Of a DNA stretch of 64,000 nt, positions 35,208 through 45,349 are shown in pieces (positions within the stretch are counted from its first letter, which is position 1; every line of letters starts with the position of its first letter). Where the stretch lies: assembly GCA_964437145.1 (NCBI GenBank), contig CAYTFW010000011.1, positions 3,681 to 67,680 of the forward strand. Reading direction: 5' to 3'. Origin of the DNA: JAFAZJ01 sp964437145. Its GTDB lineage: Bacteria > Pseudomonadota > Alphaproteobacteria > Reyranellales > Reyranellaceae. Position numbers and translations under genes: made by a program. Under the pieces are notes generated by a model. The model was not told the DNA's origin. It saw only the letters and a list, made by a program, of their open reading frames with translations, and searched no databases.

Positions 35208-36605
35208 TCACGCCGGCGGCGCGGCGCAGATTCCTTCCTTCTCCAGCCAGGCGGCGACGCGCAGTGCCGCCTGCTCGTTGAACGGCCGCGCGATCACCTG
35301 CACGCCGATCGGCAATCCCTCGGGCCGCTGGATCGGCACCGCCACCACGGGCAGGCCGATGAAGGAGATCGGCTGGGTGAAAATGCCGAGATTGGCGCGC
35401 ACCGGCATGTCGACGCCGGCGATGCTCATCATCTTCTGACCCAGCGACGGCGCGGTGGTCGGCGTCGCCGGCGCCAGGATCACATCGACCTCGTCGAACA
35501 GCTTGAGCGTCTGCGCCCGGAAGATGCGACGGAAGCGTTGCGCCTTGATGTACCAGGCGGCCGGCGTCAGTGCCCCGGCCATGAGGCGCTCGCGCGTATC
35601 CGGGTCGAAATCCTGCGGCCGCTGGCGCAGGCGATCGAGATGCAAGGTGCCGCCTTCCGAGGCGGTGATGACATAGGCTGAGCCGCGCGCGGCAGCGGCG
35701 TTGGCGATCACCACCTTGCGCGTGACGCCCAGCGCCTTGGCCACCTTGGCCACCGCCTCGGCGGCCACCGGCTCGAGCTGGCGTTCGAAGTAGTCCCCGG
35801 CCACGGCGATGCGCAGACCGTCGATGCCTTCGTCGAGCAATGGTGTGGTCGCCATCGCCGGCCGCTCGGTGCAGACCGGGTCGTCCTCGTCCGGCCCCTG
35901 CATGGCGTCGAACGACAGCGCGAGGTCGGCGGTCGAGCGGGCCAGCGGACCGAGATGGTCGAGGCTGTCGACGAAGGGAAAGCTGCGCGCGCGGCTCAAG
36001 CGACCATAGGTCGGCTTGAGGCCGAACAGGCCGCAGAGCGAGGACGGCACGCGGATCGAGCCGTTGGTGTCGGAGCCCAAGGTGATCGGCACCAGCCCGG
36101 CGGCGGCCGCGGCGCCCGAGCCGCCGGACGAGCCGCCGGTCATGCGCGATGGGTCGCGCGGGTTGCGCGATGGTCCGTAGTGGCTGTTCTCGCCGGTAAA
36201 GTCGTAGGCGTATTCGCCCATGTTCAGCCCGCCCAGCAGGACGGCGCCGGCTTCTTCCATGCGCTCGATCAGGGTCGCGTCGCGCGACGCGGGCGGCAGC
36301 TCGGCGTTGATCTTCGCGCCGGCCAGGGTCGGCACACCGGCGATGTCGAACAGGTTCTTCACGGCGAAGGGTACGCCCGCCAGCGGGCCGGGATCGCCGC
36401 CCGCCGCGACGGTCGCGTCGATCGCCGCGGCTTTCTTGCGCGCGCGGTCGGCCGTCACCGTCGTGAAGGCGTTGAAGACGCCATCGCGCGCGGCGATGCG
36501 CGCCAGCGCCGCGTCGGTCACGGCCAGGGCGGTGACCCGCTTCGCTCTCACCGTCTGCGCGATGTCCGATGCCGTCGCTTGCGCCGAGGTCGGATCGGCG
36601 CTCAC
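35208..36605 (-). CDS. atzE: AtzE-family amidohydrolase (1-carboxybiuret hydrolase-like)
   Basis: This 465-residue amidase-signature enzyme has the catalytic lysine in VPFAVKNLFDIAG (about residue 83), the glycine/serine block MTGGSSGGSGAAAAAG, and the nucleophile region LGSDTNGSIRVPSS. AtzE hydrolyses 1-carboxybiuret to 1,3-dicarboxyurea and needs the small protein AtzG, whose gene is immediately upstream and overlaps the GTG start by four bases. HpxY of the Klebsiella oxalurate pathway is a close relative, so the substrate is not certain. Confidence 0.88.
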   Translation of the reverse strand: MSADPTSAQATASDIAQTVRAKRVTALAVTDAALARIAARDGVFNAFTTVTADRARKKAAAIDATVAAGGDPGPLAGVPFAVKNLFDIAGVPTLAGAKINAELPPASRDATLIERMEEAGAVLLGGLNMGEYAYDFTGENSHYGPSRNPRDPSRMTGGSSGGSGAAAAAGLVPITLGSDTNGSIRVPSSLCGLFGLKPTYGRLSRARSFPFVDSLDHLGPLARSTADLALSFDAMQGPDEDDPVCTERPAMATTPLLDEGIDGLRIAVAGDYFERQLEPVAAEAVAKVAKALGVTRKVVIANAAAARGSAYVITASEGGTLHLDRLRQRPQDFDPDTRERLMAGALTPAAWYIKAQRFRRIFRAQTLKLFDEVDVILAPATPTTAPSLGQKMMSIAGVDMPVRANLGIFTQPISFIGLPVVAVPIQRPEGLPIGVQVIARPFNEQAALRVAAWLEKEGICAAPPA

Positions 36606-36786
36606 GGCTCGAACACCGGCGCGTTCTCGGTGGCGTCGGGCAGCGGTGCCGCGAAGGCCAAGCCGGCGATGGTGCGCGCCACGTTGACGTTGGCGATCAC
36701 CTTGTCGCGCGACGCCGGATCGATCGGCAGGCCGATGACCTTGGCCATGGCGTCGACATACGCGCCCGTATCGTCCTCAGGCTGCA

Positions 36787-36787
<1 letters not shown>
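36602..36787 (-). CDS. atzG: AtzG-like small subunit (DUF4089)
   Basis: This 61-residue protein matches AtzG/HpxX: a short helix with DAMAKVIGLPIDPASRDKVI, then NVNVARTIAGLAFAAPLPDATENAPVFEP. AtzG forms a heterotetramer with AtzE and is needed for its folding. The start at ATG 36787 has GGGAGGA upstream, overlaps the stop of the OppF-like ATPase, and its own stop overlaps the AtzE start. This shows tight coupling of import and hydrolysis. Confidence 0.87.
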
Positions 36788-37859
<1,072 letters not shown>

Positions 37860-37863
<4 letters not shown>

Positions 37864-38828
37864 AGCGGGTTCCGGCAGGCGACGATGTGCGCCTCGGCGA
37901 TCGCCGTGCGCGGCAGCGGTCCGGCGCAGGCGTCGAGACGCCGCTCGCAGCGTTCGCTGTAGCGGCAGCTCGGCAGGTCGGCACGGCGCAGATCGGGCAA
38001 CGAGCCCGGGATCGACGCCAGCGAGGCCAGCGCGCCGCTCTCACTGGGCGTGGCCGCCAGCAGGCGCGCGGAGTAGGGGTGGCGCGCGGCGCTGAACAGC
38101 GTGGCGCTGGGCGCGCTTTCGACGATGTGGCCGGCATGCATGACGACAATGCGGTCGCAGTACTCGGCCGCGAGCGTCAGGTCGTGGGTGATGAACAGCG
38201 TCGCGGTGCCGGTCTCGCGCGCCAGCTCGGCGATCAGGTCCATGATCACCGCCTGCGTCGTGACGTCGAGGCCGGTGGTCGGCTCGTCGGCGATCAGTAG
38301 GCTGGGCCGGCAGGCGATGGCGATGGCGATCATCACGCGCTGGCACATGCCGCCCGACAGCTCGAAGGGATAGGCCCGGGCGCGGCGCTCCGGGTCGGGA
38401 ATACGGACCTTGTTCAGCATCTCGACCGCGAGCGCCGGCGCCTTGGCGCGCGTGGCGCCGCCGTGGCGTACCAGCACATCGGCGATCTGCTCGCCGACGC
38501 GGCGGATCGGATTGAGCGCCGTGCGCGGGTTCTGGAAGATCATCGACAGCTCACGGCCGCGCAGCTCGGCCAGCTCGCGTTCGGGCAAGGCCAGCAGGTC
38601 GGAGCCGCCGAACATCGCCGTCCCTGACGTGACGCGACCGGCGGCGTCGAGGATGCCCATGACGGCGAAGGCGGTGACCGACTTGCCCGAGCCACTTTCG
38701 CCGACCAGCGCCACTGTCTCGCCCTTGGCGATGCTGAAGCCGACCTGGTCGAGCACCTTGACCACGCCGGAGCGCGTGCGGAACTCGACGCACAGATTCT
38801 CGACGGCGAGCGCGGGCGCGGCGCTCAC
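37860..38828 (-). CDS. oligopeptide-type ABC transporter ATP-binding protein (OppD/DppD-like)
   Basis: This 322-residue ATPase has Walker A GESGSGKSV, signature LSGGMCQRVMIAIAIA and Walker B LLIADEPTTGLD, with the C-terminal cysteine-containing extension (CRYSERCERRLDAC). It pairs with the next gene to energise the importer. It starts with GTG, overlapping the permease stop by four bases. Confidence 0.9.
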
Positions 38829-39670
38829 GTGCGCTTCCGGGGGTCGATGATGTCGCGCAGCCCGTCACCCAGCAGGTTGAAGCAGAACACCGCCAGCATC
38901 AGCGTCGCGCCGGGGAACAGCGCGATCCACCATTCGCCGGATTGGATGAAGTTGGCGCCCTCGGCGACCATGATGCCCCATTCGGGCGCTGGCGGGCGCA
39001 CGCCCAGGCCGATGAACGACAGGCCCGCCGCGTTGAGGATGGCGTAGCCCATGGTCAGCGACATCTGCACCATCATGATCGGCATGATGTTGGGCAGGAT
39101 ATGGCCAAACAGCACCCGCGCCTCGCCATTGCCGGAGAGCCGCGCCGCTTCGACGAAGCCGACGTCGCGGCGGATATTGGCCTCGGCACGCGCGACGCGG
39201 GCGTAGAGCGGGAAGTTGATGATCGCCGTGGCGATGATGATGTTGGTGACCGTGTTGCCCAGCGCGGCGACGATGCCCATGGCGAGCACGAAGAGCGGGA
39301 AGGCCATGATGGTGTCGGCGAGCCGGCCGACGATCCGATCGGGCCATCCCCCGAAATAGCCGGCGGCGACGCCGGAGACGGCGCCGAGCAGGAAGGCGAG
39401 GATCACCGAGGCGAAGGCGATGGTGAGGTCGATCCGTGTCGCCACCAGCACACGGCTGAAGATGTCGCGGCCGAGCTGGTCGGTGCCGAACCAGTGCGCC
39501 GCCGAGGGCGGCTTCAAGGCGAGGCTGGTGTTGGTCGCCAGCGGATCGTAGGGCGCGATCAGCGGGCCGAGGATCGCCGCGAGCAGGAACATCGCGAACA
39601 AGCCGAAGGCGAACGCCGTGACCGGATTCTCCGACAGCACATAGCGGGCATGGCGCAGGAGGGGGAGCAC
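38825..39670 (-). CDS. oligopeptide-type ABC transporter permease (DppC-like)
   Basis: This 281-residue inner-membrane permease has about six helices, the LGRDIFSRVLVATRIDL region typical of DppC/OppC, and the coupling segment VEAARLSGNGEARVLFGHILPN. The likely start is GTG 39670. About 190 bases of inverted repeat separate it from the DppB-like gene, unusual within such an operon. Confidence 0.9.
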   Translation of the reverse strand: MLPLLRHARYVLSENPVTAFAFGLFAMFLLAAILGPLIAPYDPLATNTSLALKPPSAAHWFGTDQLGRDIFSRVLVATRIDLTIAFASVILAFLLGAVSGVAAGYFGGWPDRIVGRLADTIMAFPLFVLAMGIVAALGNTVTNIIIATAIINFPLYARVARAEANIRRDVGFVEAARLSGNGEARVLFGHILPNIMPIMMVQMSLTMGYAILNAAGLSFIGLGVRPPAPEWGIMVAEGANFIQSGEWWIALFPGATLMLAVFCFNLLGDGLRDIIDPRKRT

Positions 39671-39683
39671 GTCCTAGCGCTCC

Positions 39684-39828
39684 CTCCCTCTCCCCGCATG
39701 CGGGGAGAGGGTCGGGGTGAGGGGCTGGGAATCGCGGGACCGCGGCCGCGGTTGCTGCACGAGCCCCTCACCCTCCCATCGCGCTGCGCGCGACGGGCCC
39801 CGCCCTCTCCCCGCTTGCGGGGAGAGGG
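39684..39828. repeat. second-type inverted-repeat element within the ABC operon
   Basis: Two hairpin-forming blocks, ccctctccccgcatgcgggg and its relative ccctctccccgcttgcgggg (39684-39711 and 39803-39828), flank gtgaggggctggg and gagcccctcaccctccc, which are inverted complements of each other. A related element lies at 59573-59724. I see no coding potential. Confidence 0.82.
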
Positions 39829-39864
39829 AAGTCCCCTCGGAAAAGTGGAGGTAAGTGAAGCCGC

Positions 39865-40878
39865 TCACGTGTCGAGCCTCACGCGCGGATCGACCAGGCC
39901 GTAGACGATGTCGATCACCAGGTTCAGCGTGATGTAGAGCACCGCCATGGTCAGCACGAAGCCCTGCACCGGCGCGTAGTCCGAGGTGATCAGTGCGTTG
40001 ACGGCGTACAGCCCGATGCCCGGCCAGGCGAACACCGTCTCGACCAGCACGTTGGCGCCGAGCAGGAAGGAGAACACCATGCCGAGCACGGTGATGACCG
40101 GCAGCACGGCGTTGCGAAAGGCGTAGGTGAAAACCACGGTGCGTGGCGCCAGCCCGCTTGCCCGCGCGGTTCGGATGAAGTCGCTGCCCAGCACCGCCAG
40201 CATCGAGCCGCGGGTCATGCGGGCAAGCGGGGCCAGCGAGAAGATCGCCATGGAGATCGCCGGCAGCGCGAGCTGGCGGAGCGCCCCCCAGAAAACCTCG
40301 CCGTTGCCGGTCAGCGCCGAGTCGATCAGGTAGAAGCCGGTGATGTGCGTGGGCGGCGACAGGAAGACGTCGAGCCGGCCGGTCGGCGCCGGCGCCCACT
40401 GCAGCAGGTAGTAGAAGACGTAGGCAAACAGCAGGCCGGTGAAGAACACCGGCAGCGACACGCCGGCCGTCGTCACGACACGGCAGAGATGGTCGATCCA
40501 CGTCCCCTGCTTGACCGCCGCCAGCACGCCGAGCGGAATGGCGATGAAGACGGCAAGCAGCAGCGCCGCCAGGGTGAGTTCGGCCGAAGCCGGCAGGCGG
40601 GTGGCGATCTCCGCCACCACCGGCTGGCCGGTGCTGAGCGAATTGCCGAGATTGCCGCTCAGCAGGTCGCCGACATAGGCGACGAACTGCTCGGGCAGCG
40701 ACTTGTCGAGGCCGAGCTTGGTGCGGATCTCGGCCACCGCCTGCGGGCTGGCGGCGAGGCCCGCGAAATAGGCCGCCGGGTCGCCGGGCAACAGGCGTGT
40801 CAACATGAAGGTGACGACGACGACGCCCACGATGCTGGGAATCGCCGTCGCCAGCCGCGACAGCAGCAGGTTCAGCAT
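39865..40878 (-). CDS. oligopeptide-type ABC transporter permease (DppB-like)
   Basis: This 337-residue permease has the N-terminal signature LSRLATAIPSIVGVVVVTFMLTRLLPGDPA and the C-terminal coupling segment FIRTARASGLAPRTVVFTYAFRNA, both typical of DppB/OppB. It follows the binding-protein gene by 21 bases and is the first permease of the operon. Confidence 0.92.
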   Translation of the reverse strand: MLNLLLSRLATAIPSIVGVVVVTFMLTRLLPGDPAAYFAGLAASPQAVAEIRTKLGLDKSLPEQFVAYVGDLLSGNLGNSLSTGQPVVAEIATRLPASAELTLAALLLAVFIAIPLGVLAAVKQGTWIDHLCRVVTTAGVSLPVFFTGLLFAYVFYYLLQWAPAPTGRLDVFLSPPTHITGFYLIDSALTGNGEVFWGALRQLALPAISMAIFSLAPLARMTRGSMLAVLGSDFIRTARASGLAPRTVVFTYAFRNAVLPVITVLGMVFSFLLGANVLVETVFAWPGIGLYAVNALITSDYAPVQGFVLTMAVLYITLNLVIDIVYGLVDPRVRLDT

Positions 40879-40899
40879 CTCCGCCTCCAGCGTTCGCGC

Positions 40900-42501
40900 C
40901 TAGCTCTTGGCGAGCTGGCGGTAGTCGAGCTGGCGGTGGAACCAGTAGCGGTAGCCGGTGACGTTCTTCTGCATCGCCACGTTGAGCAGCGGCTGGAAGA
41001 GCGGCACCCGCGGCACCTCCTCGAAGGCGATGTCGACGAAACCGTTGACCGCGTCCTCGTACTCCTTGCCCGACGCGAAGCGCGCCTTGTCGATCAGCGC
41101 GTCCATCTTCGGGTTCTGGTAGCTCATCGTGTTGAAGACGGCGTTCTGGCCGTGATAGCACCAGTAGAAGAAGTACTCGGCGTAGTTCAGCCAGCCGCCG
41201 AAGGTATTGGTGATCATCGGCATGTTCTTCTTCAACAGCTCCGCCCGCCAGTTGGCGCCGGGGATCTTGTTGATCGTCGCCTTGATGCCGATCTGGCCGA
41301 GGCTCTCCTGCAACAGGATGGTGAGCGGCTCGTTGATGCCGGCCAGCCCGAGATCGAAGCTGAGCGTGGTCTCGAAGCCGTTGGCGTAGCCCGCCTCGGC
41401 CAGCAGCGCCTTGGCCTTGGCGATGTCGGTGGTGTAGCCGTGCTTCTGCGGCCAGCCCGTGCCCTTGGCCTTGTTGTCGGCGCCGCCGTAGAGCGGGATC
41501 GACTGGCCGAACATCACGGCCTCGTGGATCTTCTGATAGGGGATGGCGTAGGCCACCGCCTGCCGCACCTTCACGTTGTCGAACGGCTTCTGCTTCACGT
41601 TCATGCCGATGTACTGCATGGCGTTCTCGACCGGCGTGCCGACGATGGTCAGCTTGGGCGAGGCCTTGAGCTCGGCGAAGTCCTTGGAGCCGAGATCGAA
41701 GGAGATGTCGGCGTCGCCGCGCTCCAGTAGCGCGCGACGATTGCCGGCGGAGGGGATGATGCGCAGGATCACGCGGCGGATTTTGGGCATCGGCCCGTTC
41801 TTCCACTCGTCGTTACGCGCGTAGACGACCTCCTGGCCGGGCTGCCAGCGCTCGATCTTGTAGGCGCCGCCGCCGGCTAGGTTGTTCTTGGTCCACTCCA
41901 TCGCCCAGGGATCGGTCGCGGTCGCGTTCTTCTTGCAGAGCTCGGAGTGCATGACCACCGGCACCGGCACCGCCATGTCGGGCATGGTGAGCTTGTCGGC
42001 GCGCACGAAGTCGACGCGGAAGGTGTGGTCGTCGACGGCGACGAACTGCTCGGGCTTCTCCAGCGAACCGGCGCGCATCTGGAAGGTCGGGAAGCCGCCC
42101 ACCGTGACGGCGCGGTCGAACGACCACTTCACGTCCTTGGCGGTGATCGGTGTGCCGTCGTGGAACTTGGCATCCTTGCGCAGCTTGAAGGTTGCCGAGG
42201 TCGGCGTGACGTTCCAGTCGGTCGCTAGCTCCGGCTCGAGCTTGGAATAGTCGTAGTGGTCCTGGCCGCTGGCGTCCTTCTTCACGCCGTAGGTCATCAG
42301 CCGGTCATGCGTGTTCCACGACACCTCGTAGGACGGCCGGTTGGCGCCCACGCCGTGGATGTCCATCATGTTGGGCGTGTTCTCGGCGACGATCAGCAGT
42401 GTCTCCTGCCGCGACTGCGCTTTCAGCGGCGAGAACACCGCCGGCGCCGCCATCGACGTGGCCAAGGCGCTCGAAGATGCGAGAAAAGTGCGGCGCTTCA
42501 T
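40900..42501 (-). CDS. ABC transporter substrate-binding protein, peptide/nickel family
   Basis: This 533-residue periplasmic binding protein begins with a Tat-type signal (KRRTFLASSSALATSMAAP). The DppA-like FKLRKDAKFHDGTPITAKDVKWSFDRA and YKIERWQPGQEVVYARND blocks follow. It is the first gene of the operon that continues through permeases, ATPases, AtzG, AtzE and AtzH, so its ligand is probably a biuret- or ureide-like nitrogen source. A strong sigma-54-like promoter lies 36 bases upstream. Confidence 0.9.
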   Translation of the reverse strand: MKRRTFLASSSALATSMAAPAVFSPLKAQSRQETLLIVAENTPNMMDIHGVGANRPSYEVSWNTHDRLMTYGVKKDASGQDHYDYSKLEPELATDWNVTPTSATFKLRKDAKFHDGTPITAKDVKWSFDRAVTVGGFPTFQMRAGSLEKPEQFVAVDDHTFRVDFVRADKLTMPDMAVPVPVVMHSELCKKNATATDPWAMEWTKNNLAGGGAYKIERWQPGQEVVYARNDEWKNGPMPKIRRVILRIIPSAGNRRALLERGDADISFDLGSKDFAELKASPKLTIVGTPVENAMQYIGMNVKQKPFDNVKVRQAVAYAIPYQKIHEAVMFGQSIPLYGGADNKAKGTGWPQKHGYTTDIAKAKALLAEAGYANGFETTLSFDLGLAGINEPLTILLQESLGQIGIKATINKIPGANWRAELLKKNMPMITNTFGGWLNYAEYFFYWCYHGQNAVFNTMSYQNPKMDALIDKARFASGKEYEDAVNGFVDIAFEEVPRVPLFQPLLNVAMQKNVTGYRYWFHRQLDYRQLAKS

Positions 42502-42536
42502 GATGATGGATCTCCCGTCTGCCCCGACCTACAGGC

Positions 42537-42553
42537 AGCAAGGGATGTGCCAG
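42537..42553 (-). promoter_or_regulatory. candidate sigma-54 promoter of the ABC/Atz operon
   Basis: On the minus strand the sequence is CTGGCACATCCCTTGCT, a full match to the -24/-12 consensus YTGGCACRNNNNTTGCW. Transcription would begin near 42525 and the binding-protein ATG is at 42501. It is the best sigma-54 match in the window. Confidence 0.7.
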
Positions 42554-42609
42554 CGCTTCCCCCGTTGATTCACAGGGTTGTGTGATATCTGCGCGGACAG
42601 TCTGCATAC

Positions 42610-42644
42610 ATTCAGGCGTGATATGCCTATTTATTAGGCTGAAT
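42610..42644. promoter_or_regulatory. inverted repeat in the atzF/ABC divergent region, possible operator
   Basis: ATTCAG (42610-42615) and CTGAAT (42639-42644) are inverted, and inside them gccta and taggc (42625-42629, 42635-42639) form a second palindrome. This AT-rich patch lies between the two divergent sigma-54-like promoters and could bind a regulator such as the nearby GntR protein. Confidence 0.4.
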
Positions 42645-42668
42645 CCGCAGCGCGCGGTGCCTTGGAGC

Positions 42669-42684
42669 GTGGCACAGGGCTTGA
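42669..42684 (+). promoter_or_regulatory. candidate sigma-54 promoter of atzF
   Basis: GTGGCACAGGGCTTGA keeps TGGCAC at -24 and the correct ten-base spacing, but the -12 element is TTGA rather than TTGC. The same -12 variant occurs upstream of nasS. Transcription would start near 42696, 22 bases before the ATG. Confidence 0.5.
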
Positions 42685-42717
42685 TTAAGGACTTGGCGGT
42701 ACGAACGGGGAGGCAGG

Positions 42718-44556
42718 ATGCCGTCGGTGCGAGAGAGCCTGGATATCCAGCGCCTGCGCCAGGACTACCGCGAGGGGCATCGCAAGCCGTCGGCTGTCGT
42801 CGAGACGGTGCTGGCGCGGATCGCGGCGGCGGGCGAGGACGCGGTGTGGATCAGCCGCGTCGCGGACGAGGCGTTGCGGTTGGCCGCCGCTGATCTCGAT
42901 CGGGCGTTGGTCGCCGATCCAGCCATCCTCGACCGGCTGCCGCTGTTCGGCGTGCCCTTCGCGGTGAAGGACAATATCGACGTCGCCGGCCTGCCGACGA
43001 CGGCCGCGTGTCCGGCCTTCGCCTACACGCCTGCGCAATCGGCCACCGTCGTCGAGCGGCTGACGGCGGCCGGCGCGCTCGTCATTGGCAAGACCAATCT
43101 CGACCAGTTCGCCACCGGGCTCGTCGGCGTACGCTCGCCCTATGGCGTGGCGCGCAATCCGTTCAACGCCGACTACCTGCCGGGCGGCTCGAGCGCCGGC
43201 TCGGCGGTGGCGGTGTCGTCGGACCTGGTGAGCTTCGCGCTGGGCACGGACACCGCCGGCTCGGGCCGCGTGCCGGCGGGCTTCAACAATATCATCGGGC
43301 TGAAGCCCAGCATCGGCCTGCTGTCGACCTCGGGCGTCGTGCCGGCGTGCCGCGCGCTCGACGTGGTCTCGATCTTCGCGCTCACAATCGGCGACAGCCT
43401 CGCGGTGCTGCGCGCCGCGATGGGCTTCGACGCCGCCGACATCTATTCACGCGCTGCGCCGGCGGGCTTCGTCGCCGATCTCGCCGCGCCGCCCCAGGGC
43501 TTCCGCTGCGCCGTGCCGCGGCCGGATCAACGCGAATTCTTCGGCGATGCGCAGGCCGCGTCGATCTACGCCCAGTCGCTCGATCGCCTCCAGCGTCTGG
43601 GCGCGACATTGGTTGAGATCGACTACGCGCCGCTCGCCGAGGCCGCCGCCGTGCTCTATAGCCCGGCTGGCGCGGCCGAACGCACCACGGCGATCGACGC
43701 CTTTATCGCCGCGCGTGGCGACGCCATGCACCCCGTCACGCGCGCCATCATCGACAGCGGCCGCAAGGCCACGGCGGTCGACGTCTATCGTGCGCGCGAC
43801 CGCCTGCGAACCTTGCGCCGCCACGCCGAGGCGATCTTTGCCGATTGCGAGGTGCTGGCGCTGCCGACCTCGGGCACGATCTACCGCGTCGCCGAGGTGC
43901 TGGCCGATCCGGTGCGGCTCAACAGCAATCTCGGTCACTACACCAACTTCGTGAACCAGCTCGATCTCTCGGCGCTCGCCGTGCCATCAGGCTTTCGCGC
44001 CGATGGGCTGCCCGCAGGCATCACGCTGGTCGCGCCGGCCTTTCGCGAGGGCCGCCTCGCGGCGATCGGCGAGGTGTTCCACCGTGATGTCGGCGGCACG
44101 ATGGGCGCCACCGGCGTCGCGTTGCCGCCGGCCGAATCGATGGCCGCCGCGCCGAGCTACCCTGACATGCCGATCGTCGTGGTCGGCGCGCATATGCGCG
44201 ACCTGCCGCTCAATCGCGAGCTGCGAGCCTTGGGCGCGCGCTTCGACTCGGCCTGCTCGACGGCGGCGATCTATCGCTTCTATCGACTGCCGGGCGCCGG
44301 TGTCGCGCGGCCTGGGCTGGTGCGCGTTTCGAAAGATGGCGTCGCCATCGACGGCGAAATCTGGCGTGTGCCGACCGAGGCCGTTGGCGCCTTCCTGGCG
44401 CGCATCCCCTCGCCACTCGGGCTGGGCGACATCACGCTAGCCGACGGCCGCAAGGTGAAGGGCTTTCTCTGCGAAGCCGCCGCCGTCGAGGGCGCCGAGG
44501 ACATCTCGACCTGCGGCGGCTGGCGCGGCTATCTCGCGCGCGCCTCCGCGACATAG
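42718..44556 (+). CDS. atzF: allophanate hydrolase (AtzF)
   Basis: This 612-residue enzyme converts allophanate to ammonia and carbon dioxide. The N-terminal amidase domain has VPFAVKDNIDVAG (lysine), LPGGSSAGSAVAV and LGTDTAGSGRVPAG (nucleophile serine). The C-terminal domain typical of AtzF is present (IVVVGAHMRDLPLNREL to VKGFLCEAAAV). It completes the AtzG/E/H route encoded divergently. GGGGAGG precedes the ATG. Its 3' end overlaps the convergent gntR gene by 28 bases. Confidence 0.93.
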   Translation: MPSVRESLDIQRLRQDYREGHRKPSAVVETVLARIAAAGEDAVWISRVADEALRLAAADLDRALVADPAILDRLPLFGVPFAVKDNIDVAGLPTTAACPAFAYTPAQSATVVERLTAAGALVIGKTNLDQFATGLVGVRSPYGVARNPFNADYLPGGSSAGSAVAVSSDLVSFALGTDTAGSGRVPAGFNNIIGLKPSIGLLSTSGVVPACRALDVVSIFALTIGDSLAVLRAAMGFDAADIYSRAAPAGFVADLAAPPQGFRCAVPRPDQREFFGDAQAASIYAQSLDRLQRLGATLVEIDYAPLAEAAAVLYSPAGAAERTTAIDAFIAARGDAMHPVTRAIIDSGRKATAVDVYRARDRLRTLRRHAEAIFADCEVLALPTSGTIYRVAEVLADPVRLNSNLGHYTNFVNQLDLSALAVPSGFRADGLPAGITLVAPAFREGRLAAIGEVFHRDVGGTMGATGVALPPAESMAAAPSYPDMPIVVVGAHMRDLPLNRELRALGARFDSACSTAAIYRFYRLPGAGVARPGLVRVSKDGVAIDGEIWRVPTEAVGAFLARIPSPLGLGDITLADGRKVKGFLCEAAAVEGAEDISTCGGWRGYLARASAT

Positions 44557-45215
44557 GCCAGCGACGCGTCGCCCACCGTGTGCACATGGGCGCGCATGTG
44601 GGCGGCGGCCTTGGCGGCGTCGCCGCGCTGGATCGCCTCGACGACCAGCGCGTGCTCGCCGAAGGACTTCGCCAGACGCCCCGCGACGTTGAACTGGCCG
44701 GTGCGGTAGGGCGCCACGCGGCGGCGCGCGGCGTGGGCGGTGTCCTCGAGCGGCCGGTTGTGGCTGCCGCGATAGATCGCGGCGTGGAACTCCGTGTTCA
44801 GCGCGTCGTAGTCTTCCCGCACGCCGTGGCGCATCGACTCGCCCGAGCGCTCGTGCATCTCCGCCAGCAGTCGCCGTTCGACCGGTGTCATGCGTCGCGC
44901 CGCGTAGTGGGCGCACAGCGCCTCGAGGTCGGCCATCAGCTCGAAGGCCTCGCCGACCACGGCGGGCGCCATGACCGCCACCACCACGCCGCGACCCTGG
45001 CGCTGCGCCAGGCCGATGCCGACCAGCTGGTTCAGCGCCTCGCGTACGGGGGTGCGCGATACGGCGAAGCGCTCGGCGGTGCCGACCTCGTCCAGCCGGG
45101 CGCCGGGCGGCAGCTGGCCGGTGATGATTTCATCGGCCAGTCGCCGGCGGATGCTCTCGGCGCGTGTGGCCGCCTCGTCGTCGACGATCGGCACGATCGG
45201 GCTGGCGATCGACAT
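44529..45215 (-). CDS. GntR-family transcriptional regulator, FCD domain
   Basis: This 228-residue regulator has an N-terminal winged helix (RRRLADEIITGQLPPGARLDEV, RFAVSRTPVREALNQLVGIGL) and a C-terminal FadR-type ligand domain (residues about 85-225). The metal-binding histidines are likely in EFHAAIYRGSHN and MRAHVHTVG. It is convergent with atzF and divergent from a 2-hydroxy-acid oxidase, either of which it may control. ATG 45215 gives a standard start; the open frame upstream is unrelated. Confidence 0.88.
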   Translation of the reverse strand: MSIASPIVPIVDDEAATRAESIRRRLADEIITGQLPPGARLDEVGTAERFAVSRTPVREALNQLVGIGLAQRQGRGVVVAVMAPAVVGEAFELMADLEALCAHYAARRMTPVERRLLAEMHERSGESMRHGVREDYDALNTEFHAAIYRGSHNRPLEDTAHAARRRVAPYRTGQFNVAGRLAKSFGEHALVVEAIQRGDAAKAAAHMRAHVHTVGDASLAYVAEARAR

Positions 45216-45349
45216 CGGACACCTGATGTTTCCGTCCGGGACCGATCCTACGCAAGACGCGGGCCGTTGGCTCCCATGCGTCGGGCCCCCTTGGATGGGC
45301 GGCCGGTCCGGGCAAGAATGGCGTAACAAGACCGACGGGAGAAACGTGC

